Position numbers and translations under genes: made by a program. 22,930 nt of DNA, taken from assembly GCA_964565375.1 (NCBI GenBank), contig CAZMEV010000050.1, positions 1-22,930 of the forward strand. The letters are read 5' to 3'. Of the stretch, positions 15,869 to 22,464 are shown piece by piece. Position 1 is the first letter of the stretch. Each line of letters begins with the position of its first letter. The notes below the pieces were generated by a model, which searched no databases, had not been told where the DNA came from, and was given only the letters and a program-made list of their open reading frames with translations. This stretch comes from SLAN01 sp964565375 (lineage in GTDB: Bacteria; Spirochaetota; Spirochaetia; DSM-27196; SKKC01).

Positions 15869-16749
15869 TGTTTCACATCCTCAATCGCACTTCGATCTGT
15901 TAAAAACCGCCTCGTTAAACCGATAATGGTGGCTCCGACAAGAATCAGGATAGCCGCTATCGCATTCCCGCGACCGAAGTTGGCCGCGTGCAGATTGTTA
16001 TGCAGCAGAATACCAAGCGTCGTTGTGCGATTCGCGGGCCCACCACCGGTCAGAAGAAACGTCGCCTCGAAATGGCGGATACCGAACGCCATAGCCAGCG
16101 TCATCGCGACCACAACAATATCCTTGACCATGGGTATCGTAATGAAGAACTCCTGCTGGAACACGTTTGCACCGTCTATCTCGGCCGACTCGTACAGCGA
16201 CTTCGGGATAGACATAACACCCGCAAGGATAATGATCATGAAGTAGCCGATGTAGAAAAACTGCTGCGCGATCACCGCCGGAAGCGCCGTACTCAGGTTC
16301 CCCAGCCAGTTCACGGCCAAGTGATCCAGTCCCATTTGCCGAAGCGCAGTATTCAGTAAGCCGAAACTCTCCCGGTAAATCGTGAACCACAGCATTGCAA
16401 TGGCGACCTGGCTGATCACCGTTGGAAGAAAATACGCCGTTCTCAGGAAGCGCCAGAACGGCGGTTTGCGCGCAAGGATCATCGCAACAATCGCTGCGAC
16501 GCCGACCTGCCCGAATCCGAGCGCGAAAACCCAGATCAGATTGTTCCGCAGTCCGAAGCGGAAATTCCGCATTTCGAACAGTCGCGTGAAATTGGCCAGA
16601 CCGACAAACTCCATGTCACCAAAGCCACGATAGTTTGTCAGACTGACAGTGAACACGTATCCGAGCGGATAGATAAAAAATGTGAAGTACATGATAGAGA
16701 CTGGTAGCAGGAAAAGTACTATTCCCTTCCAGTGTTTGTGGGTAGTCAT
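15865..16749 (-). CDS. Sugar ABC transporter permease (MalF type)
   Basis: A 294-residue membrane protein with six hydrophobic helices beginning WKGIVLFLLPVSIMYFTFFI. The EAA loop LYESAEIDGANVFQQEFFITIPMV (about 186-209) contacts the ATP-binding subunit. LLTGGGPANRTTTLGILLHNN is the usual late MalF/UgpA-type motif. GGAGG lies four bases before the ATG at 16749. It is the first of two overlapping permease genes and follows the binding-protein gene across a 160-base gap that holds a strong hairpin. Its job in sulfosugar uptake is inferred from neighbours. Confidence 0.9.
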   Translation of the reverse strand: MTTHKHWKGIVLFLLPVSIMYFTFFIYPLGYVFTVSLTNYRGFGDMEFVGLANFTRLFEMRNFRFGLRNNLIWVFALGFGQVGVAAIVAMILARKPPFWRFLRTAYFLPTVISQVAIAMLWFTIYRESFGLLNTALRQMGLDHLAVNWLGNLSTALPAVIAQQFFYIGYFMIIILAGVMSIPKSLYESAEIDGANVFQQEFFITIPMVKDIVVVAMTLAMAFGIRHFEATFLLTGGGPANRTTTLGILLHNNLHAANFGRGNAIAAILILVGATIIGLTRRFLTDRSAIEDVKQ

Positions 16750-16867
16750 CTATCCTCCGATTCCCGATAACATGAAATCCGATAGGCGTCGGACGACGGT
16801 ATGGTTCGATTTTATCATCCGAATCGGTCAGGGCCAACGAAAACCGCGGACCCCGGGCCGGATGCGC

Positions 16868-16900
16868 GTTCGGACCGTGCTTCAAGCGCACGGTCCGAAC
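16868..16900 (-). promoter_or_regulatory. Strong 13-bp hairpin after the binding-protein gene
   Basis: GTTCGGACCGTGC (16868-16880) and its exact complement GCACGGTCCGAAC (16888-16900) enclose a seven-base loop. It starts ten bases after the binding-protein stop. No T-run follows on the minus strand, so it looks less like a terminator than an mRNA 3'-end stabiliser, as between malE and malF. The rest of the gap to the permease is unremarkable apart from repeated ATCGG words. Confidence 0.75.
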
Positions 16901-16909
16901 CATTACTCT

Positions 16910-18178
16910 TTAGTTCTGAGCGTCCTTGAGGATTTCCACGAACTCCGCGGGTGTCGCCCCACCGAGAACCATTTCCTCGATTGCCGTACCGAACTGCTGA
17001 ACGACCGCGACCTCGAACTCATCCTCAAAGTGAGGAATGGTGAACGTCGCGTTGCTCTGCGCCTGAACGAACTGCTGAAGCAGCGGATCATCGCCGGCTT
17101 CAATTTCATAGTCAATTGAGAAGAGTGAACCGGCGTCGTCGGTTATGGCAGCGACATTCTCCGGTTTCGTCATCCAGTCCATGAACTCGATAACCGCTTC
17201 ACGCCGCGCCGGGTCGTCGGTATGAGCAGCTGCCAGATTCGACTGAGCGAATGCCACCTGATGACCATGCTCGCCGCCTTCGACCGCGGGTGCGGGTGCG
17301 ATTCGCGTGTTCTCGTATACCTCAGGCGCATCGTCGCGTGTGCGTCCGATGAACCACGGACCGTTAATGAAAATCGCGGTGCGTTCGGCGAGGTAGTGAC
17401 CACTGGAAACCCCGGCATCGCCACCGACAGCATCCGCGGTCGTGTTGTCGTTGCTGTAGAGCTCAAGCAGGATTTCTGCCGCCTGCTCATACTGCGGATG
17501 ATCGAGCGGTTGGTCCCATGCATTCGGCCCACCGATGCTCCCGATGATGTGGCTATACCAGAGCATACTTGTCCATGCGTTGGCACCACCGGTCATCTGC
17601 GAGGTCGGCGTCACGCCGTTCGCCTTCAGTGCGTCGAAGGCTTCCCACGCTTCCTCGAAAGTCTCGGGGAAGGAATCCACGCCGGCTTCCTGGAACAGGC
17701 GCTCGTTGTACCATATCGGGGTTACACCGACCTCATATGGAATGGACTTGGTTTCGCCGTTAATCGTCATCTGGTCAACAGCTGACTGCTGGAAGCGACC
17801 TGCCCACCGGTCCTCGAATACCTCCCGGAAATCCATGAGCACGCCTTCGGCCTCGTAGAACCCGAAGGTGGTGGGATCCGGCTGAAACACGAACACGTCC
17901 GGCGGATCGCCGGCCGAAATACGGGTGTTTACGGTCGACCTATACCCGTCGACATCCGGCATGGGCTGAATCCTGACCTGGATTTCACCTGCATGCTCCT
18001 CGTTAAACTCGTTAACGAGCTGTTCAACCATATCGGCTTTGGAATCTTCTCCAACCCAGAATGTCGGGAAATCCAGAATTATTTCGTCGGTTTCCTGCTG
18101 CCCTCCGGCGAATGCCATGGGAACAGCAAAAAACAGCAACGAGACAATGACCAGCACACTTACGATATGCTTTTTCAT
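16910..18178 (-). CDS. ABC transporter sugar-binding protein (family 1)
   Basis: A 422-residue extracytoplasmic binding protein. The ATG at 18178 is preferred over an upstream in-frame ATG at 18238 because AGGAGAGGA lies just before it and the signal peptide then starts cleanly: MKKHIVSVLVIVSLLFFAVP, with probable cleavage after AFA. The mature start GGQQE is common among spirochaete binding proteins. The body has the family-1 features VRIQPMPDVDGYRSTVNTRI, DVFVFQPDP, the IPYEVGVTPIWYNERLF hinge region and FINGPWFIG. It captures the substrate in the periplasm and passes it to the two permeases. The substrate is inferred as sulfoquinovose or a sulfoquinovoside. Its own promoter lies at the end of the ROK gene. 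Confidence 0.92.
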   Translation of the reverse strand: MKKHIVSVLVIVSLLFFAVPMAFAGGQQETDEIILDFPTFWVGEDSKADMVEQLVNEFNEEHAGEIQVRIQPMPDVDGYRSTVNTRISAGDPPDVFVFQPDPTTFGFYEAEGVLMDFREVFEDRWAGRFQQSAVDQMTINGETKSIPYEVGVTPIWYNERLFQEAGVDSFPETFEEAWEAFDALKANGVTPTSQMTGGANAWTSMLWYSHIIGSIGGPNAWDQPLDHPQYEQAAEILLELYSNDNTTADAVGGDAGVSSGHYLAERTAIFINGPWFIGRTRDDAPEVYENTRIAPAPAVEGGEHGHQVAFAQSNLAAAHTDDPARREAVIEFMDWMTKPENVAAITDDAGSLFSIDYEIEAGDDPLLQQFVQAQSNATFTIPHFEDEFEVAVVQQFGTAIEEMVLGGATPAEFVEILKDAQN

Positions 18179-18205
18179 AGTCCTCTCCTTTTCTTTCTTT
18201 CTGAA

Positions 18206-18234
18206 AGTAAAACACGGGCTATACCCGCTGTCAA
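18206..18234 (-). promoter_or_regulatory. Promoter with spacer operator for the transporter genes
   Basis: On the minus strand TTGACA (18234-18229) is followed by a 17-base spacer and TTTACT (18211-18206), matching 6/6 and 4/6. The -35 overlaps the ROK gene stop codon. The spacer carries the inverted repeat CGGG-N5-CCCG (18215-18227), placed where a bound repressor would block polymerase. The adjacent ROK regulator is the obvious candidate. The leader then runs through AAGGAGAGGA to the binding-protein ATG at 18178. Confidence 0.65.
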
Positions 18235-19442
18235 TCATTTACTGCGCTGAAGAACCGATCGAACACAAGATCGGCGGCCCCTCGACAGGCACGAAGCGGG
18301 TCGTATTGACACGACCGGATTTCGGCCGGTTTCAGCAGAGATCCCGGAACATCCCGACGGGCGTATCGCTCCGCCTCCCGCGCGAGGTACTCGGAGAGCA
18401 CACCGTAGCGCGAAATAACCAGGAATACGCTCGGATTAAAGAGATTCGAAAGGCTCACGATGGCCGCGCCGAGCGCCTCTGCCGGTTCGCTGAGCGCACT
18501 CACCGGCGCCTCATGCCCGGCTGAAAGACATTGAATGAGCGACTGACGGTCCGCCGCTCCGCATGCTTCCGCAAGGCGCCTGAACAGTTCATCCTCGTTG
18601 ATAAGCGATTCGAGTGTTCCGGATTGCCCCTGTGCATGCGCATGCGGGTCGACAATGGTATGCCCGAGCTCTACCGCGGTCCGGCCGCGACTCGTAAACG
18701 GCTGCCCTTTCTGCAGAAATGCACCGCCGACACCGCTTCGAATCAGGATCGCCATGACGGAGTCGCTTCCCTGGACGGTGCCGTAGCGATACTCGCTTCC
18801 GGCAATAACGGTCGTATTGTTGTGCATGCGGACCGGAATCGAGAAGTATTCGGACAGCCTGCGGGCAACCGGAGTGTTGCTTATCCCCGGAATGCGATCA
18901 TAGCTCTCGACGACACCGCCTTCGAGATCTATAACACCGGGGACTCCGATTCCGATCCCGAGAAGACGTTCCCGGTCGATCGCGGCGCGCTCAATAAGGC
19001 GTTCCACGACATTCTCGACCCGAACAAGCACCTCGTCGATGGGCTTGCCCGGCTCGAAAACCTCCATATCGTTTACGACCGCTTCCCTGGCGAAATCAAC
19101 CAGCGTCGCGGCTACAGAGCCTGACCACAGATCGACACCGATCGCGTAGCGCGCTTCTCGATTGACCGAATAATACACCGGCCGCCGACCGCGGCGATCG
19201 GAGTCGACCGGGCGTTCCTCGGCCGCAACGATGAACGCCTGTTGTTCGAGGTTTGTGAAGATTCGAAATACCGTAGGCGGGCGAAGACCGGTTTCGTGGG
19301 AAGCCTCGGACTGTGAAAGCTCTCCGCGCGTCTGAATCAACTCAAGAATGAGCTTCTCATTCCGCGCACGAACATCATTTCCGCGCAGCGGCCCTCCGAT
19401 GCTCGGACCGCCATGTTCATCGGACCTCGGTTTTGAACTCAT
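18231..19442 (-). CDS. ROK family transcriptional regulator
   Basis: The 403-residue protein has an N-terminal winged helix-turn-helix (about 28-75, ELSQSEASHETGLRPPTVFRI), then a basic wing RRGRRPVYY and a ROK sugar-binding domain (GVDLWSGSVAATLVD, GIGIGVPGVID, VGGAFL). It probably represses or activates the transporter and catabolic genes in response to a sugar or sulfosugar. The kinase catalytic Asp is absent (HNNTT at 207-211 instead of the NDAN form), so it is a regulator and not a kinase. The zinc-binding C-x-C-G-x2-G-C motif is replaced: after Gly-His261 the positions read His269, Gln271 and Thr276. The gene lies 21 bases after larA and carries the binding-protein promoter at its 3' end. 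Confidence 0.9.
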   Translation of the reverse strand: MSSKPRSDEHGGPSIGGPLRGNDVRARNEKLILELIQTRGELSQSEASHETGLRPPTVFRIFTNLEQQAFIVAAEERPVDSDRRGRRPVYYSVNREARYAIGVDLWSGSVAATLVDFAREAVVNDMEVFEPGKPIDEVLVRVENVVERLIERAAIDRERLLGIGIGVPGVIDLEGGVVESYDRIPGISNTPVARRLSEYFSIPVRMHNNTTVIAGSEYRYGTVQGSDSVMAILIRSGVGGAFLQKGQPFTSRGRTAVELGHTIVDPHAHAQGQSGTLESLINEDELFRRLAEACGAADRQSLIQCLSAGHEAPVSALSEPAEALGAAIVSLSNLFNPSVFLVISRYGVLSEYLAREAERYARRDVPGSLLKPAEIRSCQYDPLRACRGAADLVFDRFFSAVND

Positions 19443-19463
19443 AGTACTCTGCCCTGTCCCCTC

Positions 19464-20729
19464 TCACCCGACCCTCGGGATCGTCACATTCGCCCTCTCC
19501 AGCACCCCGACCCTCGCACCCGGCGCAAGGGGAGCGATAATCTCGTCGACAGCCGACTGAAAGCTGCCGGCCTTGACGAACAGCAGGCGCCGCGAAAGGT
19601 CTTCACTCATTTCCGTAACAAGCCGAAGCTCACGACCGGACACATCCCTCGCAACCTGATACGCCTTATGCGGGCCGACTTCGAACTCCATGGTCGTGAA
19701 ATCTGCGAGAACCGCGCGATGACTCTCCCGCGATGCCACCCACTCTTCATAGTGCCTGCTTCCCGAACCGTCGGGACACGCGGCCGCAAGAACAAACGGG
19801 GCATCCGGCCGCGATGCCGCCGCCGCATGGGCGAGTCCCTTCTGCGACTGATAGACATTAATGTCTTTCGGATACCCGCCGGGCGAAATAAGCATTGCAT
19901 CATAGGGCACAGCTACCGGTACGGTGCAGAGCTCGAGCACCTCAGGTATTCCACGAACCATGACTGCTGCCGGCTCACCGGCAAACACCGAGACAATCCG
20001 TTTATCTCCGGTCAGAACCGCATTCAGCGCGAAATCGATCCCGACGAGCGATCCGAGTTCCTCCACATCCGAACGCGCCGGATTATCATCGAATACGCCG
20101 AGGCGTGAGGCATCTTCACGCATAAGCACATGATTCGCATTGACCGTTTCCGCTCCGGCAAGCCCGATTGCCGCACTTTTTACGCCTCCGGAAAATCCCA
20201 TGAACTGGTGAGGCTCAATATTACCGACAACAATTCTGTAGTCAGCATCGGCGTACACCCGGTTAAGCGTACACGGAGTGCCCCGGGAGGTATGTCCGAG
20301 CCGTGAAAGCCCTCCGTCGTCGAATGCGTCGTGGCACAGCACCCGGTAATGGTCGACTACCTCGTCGGGCAGAATATCGCGATACTCGGACTCATTCATC
20401 ACCGGATGGGTTCCGGTTGCTATTATGAGGCTGATGTTTTCCCGCCGGACACCTCGCGACTCGAGCGCGCGAAGCAACGGAGGCAACAGAACTGAGTGCG
20501 GTACCGGCCGCGTTTTATCATTCACCGCAATAGCGACCGTTGTGTCGGCCGACCCCGACCGGTCCACCGGGAGCTCGGCGTCGCCGAGCGGCGCCTCGAG
20601 AGCCTTTTCCACTTCGTACCGGGGATCAACCGCCGGTTCAGCACGCGGCGGTTGCAGAATCTCGACACTGAGGTGATCGGGGACCTGCGCCTGCACGGCG
20701 CCGCGCCCGTATGGCAGCTCGACTATCAT
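19464..20729 (-). CDS. larA: LarA-type nickel-pincer 2-hydroxyacid racemase homologue
   Basis: A 421-residue protein of the lactate racemase (DUF2088) superfamily, whose members invert C2 of 2-hydroxyacids by hydride transfer on a covalently bound nickel-pincer nucleotide. ATG 20729 is chosen because GAGG lies nine bases upstream; earlier in-frame starts reach 20747. From this start the key residues fall at the L. plantarum LarA positions: His108 (ATGTH), His174 (EPHQF), cofactor-anchoring Lys184 (GGVKS) and His200 (NANH), with Asp71 and Arg74 in NDKTRPVP. The late motif PGGYPKDINVYQSQKGLAHA is also intact. So it is likely active. Its place between suyB and the ROK gene suggests sulfolactate as substrate; lactate or a sugar acid is the alternative. 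The cofactor-making genes larB, larC and larE are not in the window. Confidence 0.88.
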   Translation of the reverse strand: MIVELPYGRGAVQAQVPDHLSVEILQPPRAEPAVDPRYEVEKALEAPLGDAELPVDRSGSADTTVAIAVNDKTRPVPHSVLLPPLLRALESRGVRRENISLIIATGTHPVMNESEYRDILPDEVVDHYRVLCHDAFDDGGLSRLGHTSRGTPCTLNRVYADADYRIVVGNIEPHQFMGFSGGVKSAAIGLAGAETVNANHVLMREDASRLGVFDDNPARSDVEELGSLVGIDFALNAVLTGDKRIVSVFAGEPAAVMVRGIPEVLELCTVPVAVPYDAMLISPGGYPKDINVYQSQKGLAHAAAASRPDAPFVLAAACPDGSGSRHYEEWVASRESHRAVLADFTTMEFEVGPHKAYQVARDVSGRELRLVTEMSEDLSRRLLFVKAGSFQSAVDEIIAPLAPGARVGVLERANVTIPRVG

Positions 20730-20789
20730 AGGCATTATCCTCATCACACGCCTTTGGACGCCCCGACGCCCACCCGACGTTCACAGAGT

Positions 20790-20846
20790 CGGTCGGGCCC
20801 GGTCCCGACCGGCGTACCGGGCCGGATGCCCGGTGCGGGGCATCCG
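20790..20846 (-). promoter_or_regulatory. Two tandem GC-rich hairpins between suyB and larA
   Basis: CGGTCGGG (20790-20797) pairs with CCCGACCG (20804-20811), and CGGATGCCC (20823-20831) pairs with GGGCATCCG (20838-20846), each with a six-base loop. They fill most of the 134-base gap between the suyB stop and the larA start. No T-run follows on the minus strand, so they resemble REP-like RNA stabilising or processing elements more than a terminator. Confidence 0.7.
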
Positions 20847-20863
20847 ATGCCGGGTGAACGGGA

Positions 20864-22027
20864 CTATGCACTTCTGAACAGCTTCGTAATTACGAACTCG
20901 TTATGTCGGAGCGCTTCGGCGGCCGTCAGTCGCCCACGAACCGTGTGAGCCATAACATCGAGCGTCTTTTCCGCCGCTTCATCGAGCGTCATTTTCAAAC
21001 GAAGCATATCGGACACGTCCACATCCACGTGCTCGCCCATGGTGTCACACGTCAGCGGATTCGCGGTAATCTTCATAACGGGAATAATCGGATTACCGAT
21101 TACGTTACCCTGCCCGGTTGTGAAGAAGTGAAGCACACTCCCGCCGGCAGCGCACAGCGTCACCATTTCCGCGGCCGCGCTCGAGCTGTCCATGAAGTAC
21201 AGCCCCTTTCCGTCCGGCGCCTGGGCAGGCTTGAGAACTCCGTTCAGCGGATTGTTGCCGATCTTCTGAACGTTACCAAGCGCCTTTTCCTCAATAGTGG
21301 ACAGACCGCCACGGATGTTGCCCTCGGTCGGCTGACTGCCGAGCAGGTCCGCTCCCGTACTGATAATAAAGTCCTGGTAGTCCTGGAACGTTTTCATGAA
21401 CTCGTCGCGAACGCTGTCGTTTACCGCGTGAGAAGCGATGATATCCTCCGCACCGGTGACCTCGCTCGTCTCCCCGATAATTCCCGTTCCGCCGTCGCCG
21501 ATAATGTGTTCGAGCGTCCGCCCGATCGTCGGATTGGAGGCGAGACCAAGCGTTGTATCCGATTCACCGCATTTGGCGCTGACCGTCAGTTCACCAAGCC
21601 GAACGGGTTCCCGTGGTATCTCGCTTGCCCAGTGGACGAACTCTTTGGCCTTGCGCGAGGCCATTTCGATTGTCTTCAGGTCGCCGAAACGCTCAATGCT
21701 GAACGCTGCAACGGGCTTTCCCGTTTCCGCAATACCGTCGGCGACGCGCTGGGTCCAGTTCGGTTCGATTCCGATAACAATCACCGCGGCAACGTTCGGA
21801 TTTCGCCCTGTGCCGATAAGTGTATCGAAGGTCAGGTTCAAGTCGTCGCCGAACTGCAGACGTCCATAGGGATGCGGCAAAGCCATTACGCCTCGAATAA
21901 GATTGGCCACGCCTTCAGCTGCGGAATTGGAAATATCGTCGATCGGCAGCGCAAGCACGTAGTTTCGAACGCCGACCCGTCCGTTTTCACGTCGATACCC
22001 GGTAAGTTTGATATCTTCAACAGCCAT
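20864..22027 (-). CDS. suyB: (2R)-sulfolactate sulfo-lyase large subunit (UxaA family)
   Basis: A 387-residue protein that, with SuyA, removes sulfite from (R)-3-sulfolactate to give pyruvate; family members use iron. The UxaA-family N-terminus GYRRENGRVGVRNYVLALP is followed by features I recall for SuyB more than altronate dehydratase: MALPHPYGRLQFG, GTGRNPNVAAVIVIGIEP, SAKCGESDTTLGLASNPTIG, GGLSTIEEKALGNVQKIG and FMDSSSAAAEMVTLCAAGG. Potential metal ligands include Cys and His in KCGESD and the HFFTTGQGN region. ATG 22027 overlaps the suyA stop as TAATG; a GTG three codons earlier is less likely. An altronate- or galactarate-type dehydratase remains possible, but the neighbouring sulfoquinovosidase supports the sulfonate role. 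Confidence 0.82.
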   Translation of the reverse strand: MAVEDIKLTGYRRENGRVGVRNYVLALPIDDISNSAAEGVANLIRGVMALPHPYGRLQFGDDLNLTFDTLIGTGRNPNVAAVIVIGIEPNWTQRVADGIAETGKPVAAFSIERFGDLKTIEMASRKAKEFVHWASEIPREPVRLGELTVSAKCGESDTTLGLASNPTIGRTLEHIIGDGGTGIIGETSEVTGAEDIIASHAVNDSVRDEFMKTFQDYQDFIISTGADLLGSQPTEGNIRGGLSTIEEKALGNVQKIGNNPLNGVLKPAQAPDGKGLYFMDSSSAAAEMVTLCAAGGSVLHFFTTGQGNVIGNPIIPVMKITANPLTCDTMGEHVDVDVSDMLRLKMTLDEAAEKTLDVMAHTVRGRLTAAEALRHNEFVITKLFRSA

Positions 22028-22311
22028 TATGCCCACCTCTTACTCTTTACATTCTGTGTGTGCACGTGGTCGCCCACCGAAATCCTTTTCGAAGCGCGTC
22101 CGATCGCGCGACCGTACTTTATGACATCGTCACCTTCGGCCACATCGCTCACCGCGATTTTGTGTCCCAGCGGAATATCCTCCGACGCTGTAACACTGCC
22201 CTTCTCCTCTCCCTCGAGAGTAACCAGACGAACCGATTCGCCGGCCGATACATCGTTTACCACGACCGCTACAGCGTCTTCAGCCTCGTGCAGCAACGCT
22301 CCATGTGCCAT
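22027..22311 (-). CDS. suyA: (2R)-sulfolactate sulfo-lyase small subunit (SAF domain)
   Basis: A 94-residue SAF-domain protein equal to the N-terminal part of the UxaA/GarD dehydratases. Motifs are HEAEDAVAVVVNDVSAGE, DIPLGHKIAVSDVAEGDDVIKYGRAIG, and HVHTQNVKSKRW at the end, which is the SuyA-like terminus. It forms the enzyme with SuyB, whose start codon overlaps its stop. AAAAGGAG seven bases upstream is a strong ribosome site. It is the first gene of the probable operon suyA-suyB-larA-ROK with the transporter genes beyond, and is transcribed away from the transaldolase gene. Confidence 0.82.
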   Translation of the reverse strand: MAHGALLHEAEDAVAVVVNDVSAGESVRLVTLEGEEKGSVTASEDIPLGHKIAVSDVAEGDDVIKYGRAIGRASKRISVGDHVHTQNVKSKRWA

Positions 22312-22353
22312 GTTTTGCTCCTTTTTATTTTCTTACCATAAGAAACTAATTTT

Positions 22354-22382
22354 GTTTAACGCGCGTTCTATGTTATTGTCAA
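22354..22382 (-). promoter_or_regulatory. Divergent promoter region with a palindromic operator candidate
   Basis: On the minus strand TTGACA (22382-22377), a 17-base spacer and a weak -10, TTAAAC (22359-22354), face suyA. The perfect 10-bp palindrome AACGCGCGTT (22358-22367) overlaps the spacer and -10. On the plus strand TTGTTT (22352-22357) and TATTGT (22374-22379), 16 bases apart, could serve the transaldolase gene, with the palindrome again inside the spacer. One regulator bound here could control both directions. The remainder of the 153-base gap is A/T-rich and shows nothing else. Confidence 0.5.
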
Positions 22383-22464
22383 GGAAAAGAAGGTAGGGCA
22401 ACAAGAAACAGATCTCTCTATCGCCCTATACTCGATACCTTTTCTGGGACAAAGGAGAATAGCC

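Noticed and set aside
20864..22311. Reading the SAF/UxaA pair as altronate dehydratase
   Set aside because: Altronate dehydratase is usually one fused protein with uronate genes nearby; here two subunits, the HPYGRLQFG and DSSSAAAEM motifs and the sulfoquinovosidase favour SuyAB. Kept as the main alternative.
20903..22396. A 497-codon plus-strand reading frame
   Set aside because: It is fully antisense to suyB and suyA, with no recognisable domain; long opposite frames are expected in this G+C-rich sequence.
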